From: Solibacteraceae bacterium
GTDB taxonomy: Bacteria; Acidobacteriota; Terriglobia; Bryobacterales; Bryobacteraceae
Assembly: GCA_021324015.1 (NCBI GenBank)
Contig: JAJPJX010000136.1
Location: forward strand, 166,351-230,350
Direction of reading: 5' to 3'
Length of the DNA: 64,000 nucleotides
A program made the translations under genes and the position numbers. Below the pieces are notes generated by a model. It saw nothing but the letters and a program-made list of their open reading frames with translations, was not told the DNA's origin and did not search any database. Of the stretch, positions 60,941-64,000 are shown one piece after another. The stretch's first letter is position 1; the number at the start of each line of letters is the position of its first letter.

Positions 60941-61687
60941 CTAGCCATCATATCGAATTCCGAAGCGGTCCAGAAGAACGCTGCGGAATTCCTCCTCCGA
61001 AGCCAGCGGATGCTCGACGCGGCGGCCGCCCTCAGCGATGGTCAGGCGCAAGTCCCGCAAGGTGAGGCGGCCTTCGGGGGTGGCCCGTGTGCACAGCCTC
61101 ACCTGGGTGAAAAAGGATGATGGCGAAGTCTGGTTGTGATGGCACATGGGGCCGAAATCCGCCAGCGACCGCGGCTCGAGCGAAAAGCGGTATTGCGGCT
61201 TCCAACCGCCGTCGTCTTCTTTGCGTTCGAGCACCTGATCGCGGATGCGGTAGACGCAGCCGTCTTGAAGCTGTTCACCCGGGTCGTCCATACGAAGCGG
61301 CTCACGGAAGCTCTCGCCGAAGCCCACATCCGCCAGCCAGGGGGTAGCCAGGTCCACCCGTAGGGTCAGGTGATCCAGATCGGGTCCAAATCCGCCGCCC
61401 GCCGCGCGGGCGACCGCGGCCGAGAGCAGCGTTACCGAGTACCCCAGTTCGCTCAGCAGCCAGGCGAACATGCTGTTCAGTTCGTAGCAAAAGCCGCCGC
61501 GGCGCCGGGTCACAATTTTCTCGAACAGCGCGGCCGGGTCCAGCACGATCCTGCGGCCGAGGTGGATGTCCAGGTTCTCGAAAGGCACGGCCAGCATGTG
61601 CTCGCGGTGCAGCTCCCGCAGCGTTTCCAGAGTCGCCGAAACCGAACCGCGGTGACCGATGCGCTCGAGGTAAGCCCCCACGTGCAT
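60941..61687 (-). CDS. arylamine N-acetyltransferase
   Basis: This 248-residue enzyme has an intact NAT triad: Cys67 in RRGGFCYELN, His106 in LDHLTLRV and Asp120 in WLADVGFG. The N-terminus (YLERIGHRG, LREHREH-like helix, VPFENLDIH) matches the family. It transfers acetyl groups from acetyl-CoA to arylamines or arylhydrazines, or acts in amide bond formation for natural products. It lies 39 bases upstream of nuoB, in the same direction. Confidence 0.9.
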   Translation of the reverse strand: MHVGAYLERIGHRGSVSATLETLRELHREHMLAVPFENLDIHLGRRIVLDPAALFEKIVTRRRGGFCYELNSMFAWLLSELGYSVTLLSAAVARAAGGGFGPDLDHLTLRVDLATPWLADVGFGESFREPLRMDDPGEQLQDGCVYRIRDQVLERKEDDGGWKPQYRFSLEPRSLADFGPMCHHNQTSPSSFFTQVRLCTRATPEGRLTLRDLRLTIAEGGRRVEHPLASEEEFRSVLLDRFGIRYDG

Positions 61688-61712
61688 GCGTCCAGCGTAC
61701 CATCGGCGCGGG

Positions 61713-61742
61713 TTGCCGGATCGCGGCCGCGCGGGCTACAAT
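61713..61742 (+). promoter_or_regulatory. sigma-70 type promoter upstream of the 61756 gene
   Basis: TTGCCG (61713-61718) and TACAAT (61737-61742) are separated by 18 bases. The ATG at 61756 lies 13 bases beyond the -10 box. Confidence 0.5.
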
Positions 61743-61755
61743 TCTGGTTTACCCC

Positions 61756-62181
61756 ATGAGCTCGTCCACACAACCTATCTCTATCAATACGGACAAGGAA
61801 CTGAAGGATTTACGCGCCGCGCACCAGGTGCGTCTGATGGACGAATCCGAAGAAGGCGTGGCGCTCCACCGGCTCTCGCGCGGCGCCTACGGCTTCACCT
61901 ATGCTCCGCACGCGGACGACATTCCCGTGTTTCTGAAGCAGAACTTCCAGAGCTTCGAGGTGCACAAGCTTCCCGATGGAGCCGAACACCTGGTGGGGTT
62001 CGTCTCCGCCGAGCACGCCGGACTGGTGGAACAGAGAAGCCACAACGTGGAAATCACGCTGTATCCGGAGCCTCACGCTAACGCGGACCGGTTGGTCAGT
62101 TTGTTGCTGGACGAGATCGTGCCCTCCAAGAAGGGGCCCTCCCGCGCAGACGGCAACTATCTGGGCGTTCACCTGCCGTAG
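61756..62181 (+). CDS. small cytosolic protein of unknown function
   Basis: This 141-residue protein has no signal peptide or membrane segment. It is rich in Glu, His and Asp and contains LKDLRAAHQVRLMDESEEGVALHRLSRGAYGFTYAP and HNVEITLYPEPHA, which I do not recognise. The length, good promoter and absence of a competing frame make a real gene likely. It is convergent with the following ATPase gene, ten bases apart. Function unknown. Confidence 0.65.
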   Translation: MSSSTQPISINTDKELKDLRAAHQVRLMDESEEGVALHRLSRGAYGFTYAPHADDIPVFLKQNFQSFEVHKLPDGAEHLVGFVSAEHAGLVEQRSHNVEITLYPEPHANADRLVSLLLDEIVPSKKGPSRADGNYLGVHLP

Positions 62182-62190
62182 CAGGGACCT

Positions 62191-62790
62191 TTACTGGATC
62201 GTGCTGGCGCCTTCCACCCCCAGATCCAGAGACGCGACGTTCCGGTTGATGTGCTTGTCCAGGTTGATCACGTAGGTCTCCGGCGCTTCGATCAACACCG
62301 GCGAATGCGTGGCGCACATCACGCGGAAATTCTTCCGGTCCACGAGTTCCATCAACATTTTCAGGATGCGCCGCTGATTGGACACGGAGAGGGCCATTTC
62401 CGGCTCGTCCAGCAGCAAGATCGTGCCATCCGGCAGATTGGGAAAATTCTGCTGGAACATGGAAAGCATCACCTGCCCGTGACTGGCCATCTGCAAAAAC
62501 TCCAGCATTTCGGGCTGGTCCTTGAACAACTCGAGTTGCGTCCGAGGGTTGTGCGCTTCGGCGTCGAACAGGTATACTTCCCGGACCTTCACCTTGCCCG
62601 GCTCCAGCCGGTAGATAAAGCCGCCGGGCTTTTCTCCACGCAGCGCGTAATAGATGGAATGCAGCAGTGTAGACTTTCCAGAGCCGTTCTCCCCTTGCAG
62701 CATGATCAGCGGATGGGAAAGGTCCACCACGATAGGCATGTGGAAATTCAGATTGACGAGGACCGGGTGGGCCAGAATCTTCAGGTACAT
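62191..62790 (-). CDS. small SMC/ABC-like AAA ATPase
   Basis: This is a 199-residue ATPase. The ATG at 62790 follows AGAGGGGAA. It has Walker A GENGSGKST (33-41), a signature-like ASHGQVML near 117, Walker B ILLLDEPEMAL (near 139-149) and H-loop THSP. This is the predicted-ATPase group (YhgK/AAA_21-like), usually about 240 residues with LSHGES as signature. This copy is somewhat shorter. The partner or cargo is unknown. Confidence 0.8.
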   Translation of the reverse strand: MYLKILAHPVLVNLNFHMPIVVDLSHPLIMLQGENGSGKSTLLHSIYYALRGEKPGGFIYRLEPGKVKVREVYLFDAEAHNPRTQLELFKDQPEMLEFLQMASHGQVMLSMFQQNFPNLPDGTILLLDEPEMALSVSNQRRILKMLMELVDRKNFRVMCATHSPVLIEAPETYVINLDKHINRNVASLDLGVEGASTIQ

Positions 62791-62842
62791 GTTCCCCTCT
62801 TCGCGGACTTGAAGTCTTAGGATAGCAGGCCGCTCTCCGTGG

Positions 62843-64000
62843 TCACAGATCTGTAATTTCGAGCGTGTGATCGAAAGGCGTATAGCCGCACAGGTAGAGG
62901 CTGCAGCCCGGCAGCTTAGGGGCGGCCCCACGGACCTGGGTGTAGCGGTGCTGCGCGAGACCGGGTCCGATGCGCAGGGCATCGCTCCCCAGCCGGTAAG
63001 TGGCGTGGCCCCGCTCCAGAATCCAGGCGTTTTCGGCATGCGGGGCCGGCGAGGCGCCGTGCAGTTCCCCGCCCTCTCGCAAACCGATCTCCACGGCCAC
63101 CGGCACCTGGTCCGTGCCCTGGGCGCGCAGGCGGATGCGCAAGCCGCTGGGCAACTCCGTCACGATGGCGGACTGCTCCAGCCGGCAGACTTCCGTGCGG
63201 CGCCGGTTTGTCCGCGTGGAAGCCCACTCGCCCGCGCGCACCACCCGGGGAGGGTCCAGCGGCTGGTAATATCCGGCCTCCAGCGACTGCCGGAAGTGAT
63301 ACTCGCCGCCGCGTTTCTCGCCCCGCGCCGGGACGAACTGACCCTGGCCGAAGAACGCGCTGGCAAACCGCACGGCGTTGACCACGGCTTCGCCCCGGCG
63401 ATACGTCACGAAGCGGCTATTGCCCCCGAGAATCAGCGTGATGCTGCGCTCGCCGCGGCGGATGCGGGCGACGCCAAGCTCGGGAAACAGCTTCTCGTAG
63501 TTTTCCGGCAGCGCCGCCGGAGCGGCACCCGGCTGTGCCAATTCCGGATACTCCATCAGAGCCGCAAGGCTCGCCGATTGCGGTTCCAGGCGCCGGGCCA
63601 GGGCAGCATAGCGCCCGTCGCCGTCGTGCTGCGCCAGATACCGCAGCGCAAACCAGTAGTTGCCCATCGTGGCGCGGCCGTATTGATCCTGGCGATGCGA
63701 AATCTCGGTCACCACCTCGCCGCTGGGATGCACCAGGTACAGCATGGAGTCCAGGTTTCGCCGCACGGGATCCAGCAGGCCCGGCCGCTTGTGCTTCACC
63801 GCGATCACCGTGAGGCAGCGATCCACAATAGGGTTATAGACTCCTGTGCTGCGCTCGGTGTACTGGCCGTCGGAGTCGATGTCGATGCCTTCTGCCAGCC
63901 ATTGATCGATGCGCCGAGAGTATGCGGGGTCCGGCAGCAACTCGTGGATCTGGGCCAGCGCGGCCGAGACCACCCAGCGATGATTGGGGGTGTGCACACC
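62843..64000 (-). CDS. large protein of unknown function, polysaccharide-lyase-like (partial, 5' end outside window)
   Basis: The frame continues beyond the right edge; the GTG within it near 63997 is not taken as the start because the sequence reads smoothly through it. The visible 386 residues contain GVHTPNHRWVVSAALAQI, YNPIVDRCLTVIAVKHKRPGLLDPVRRNLDSMLYLVHPSGEVVTEISHRQDQYG, and a beta-rich C-terminal half. The layout resembles heparinase II/III or alginate-lyase-like enzymes, a helical barrel followed by beta-sheets, but I cannot confirm the family. It is convergent with nothing and upstream of the ATPase by 52 bases. Confidence 0.6.
   Translation of the reverse strand, partial: GVHTPNHRWVVSAALAQIHELLPDPAYSRRIDQWLAEGIDIDSDGQYTERSTGVYNPIVDRCLTVIAVKHKRPGLLDPVRRNLDSMLYLVHPSGEVVTEISHRQDQYGRATMGNYWFALRYLAQHDGDGRYAALARRLEPQSASLAALMEYPELAQPGAAPAALPENYEKLFPELGVARIRRGERSITLILGGNSRFVTYRRGEAVVNAVRFASAFFGQGQFVPARGEKRGGEYHFRQSLEAGYYQPLDPPRVVRAGEWASTRTNRRRTEVCRLEQSAIVTELPSGLRIRLRAQGTDQVPVAVEIGLREGGELHGASPAPHAENAWILERGHATYRLGSDALRIGPGLAQHRYTQVRGAAPKLPGCSLYLCGYTPFDHTLEITDL

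Noticed and set aside
1..64000. tRNA, rRNA, CRISPR arrays and complete insertion sequences
   Set aside because: I scanned the intergenic gaps and saw no cloverleaf-like sequences, regularly spaced repeats or transposase genes; a short RNA could still have been missed.

Overview
The window is a high-G+C bacterial chromosome segment, densely coded on both strands. Gene content points to Acidobacteriota, most likely the Bryobacterales/Solibacter branch. That is an inference from the mix of PSCyt1-DUF1549-DUF1553/DUF1501 pairs, MacB-type permeases, tandem S9 peptidases, a secreted HEVGEWMDDP-type protein and a glucuronoyl esterase. No rRNA, tRNA, CRISPR array or complete insertion sequence was seen. 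The left edge carries the tail of a tyrosine recombinase that stops before its catalytic residues.

Layout. 0.3-5.1 kb: a secreted alpha/beta hydrolase, divergent from the first cytochrome/DUF1549/DUF1553 + DUF1501 pair. 5.1-11.4 kb: two tandem, overlapping RND efflux permeases. 11.4-19.1 kb: housekeeping and catabolic genes (amino-acid permease, fused 2-oxoacid dehydrogenase E1, large secreted hydrolase, ROK sugar kinase, UspA-type protein). 19.3-25.2 kb: a BTAD-AAA-TPR regulator followed by an FAD oxidoreductase, a frameshifted methyltransferase and a SnoaL-like protein, resembling a small tailoring or biosynthetic cluster. 25.3-26.4 kb: an unusual lower-G+C gene with an effector-like C-terminal motif, whose ribosome-binding site lies in a perfect small hairpin. 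26.5-28.1 kb: an overlapping amidohydrolase pair, one member lacking the metal-binding HxH. 28.2-36.7 kb: a one-directional run of CE15 glucuronoyl esterase, second PSD1/DUF1501 pair, T-G-D-G repeat protein and lipoprotein diheme cytochrome c.

36.7-47.2 kb: a long minus-strand run, nine genes in close order: a lytic transglycosylase, an AMIN-amidase, a glutamine amidotransferase, a two-domain VOC protein, two S9 peptidases and two MacB-type permeases, the last one frameshifted. 47.3-53.4 kb: MobA, an Mla-like ATPase, a small DMT pair, signal peptidase I, mannose-1-phosphate guanylyltransferase, an ArgD-like aminotransferase and a Crp/Fnr regulator. 53.6-55.4 kb: an ABC-2 exporter. 55.6-64 kb: a secreted HExxE protein behind a strong promoter and hairpin leader, a cysteine-cluster protein, an alkyltransferase-like protein, a D-aminoacylase, PgeF, an orphan NuoB, an arylamine N-acetyltransferase, a small SMC/ABC-like ATPase and an incomplete large protein at the right edge.

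Working picture. Most of the window serves the cell envelope: secreted hydrolases and esterases, Tat-exported DUF1501 proteins paired with c-type cytochromes, exporters, murein hydrolases and PgeF. The two PSD1/DUF1501 modules each sit beside an esterase, which suggests oxidative processing of plant- or polysaccharide-derived material outside the cytoplasm. Two independent frameshifts, one integrase remnant and one patch of foreign-looking codons inside a DUF1501 gene deserve checking. All calls come from reading the sequence and remembered family motifs; no database search was run.
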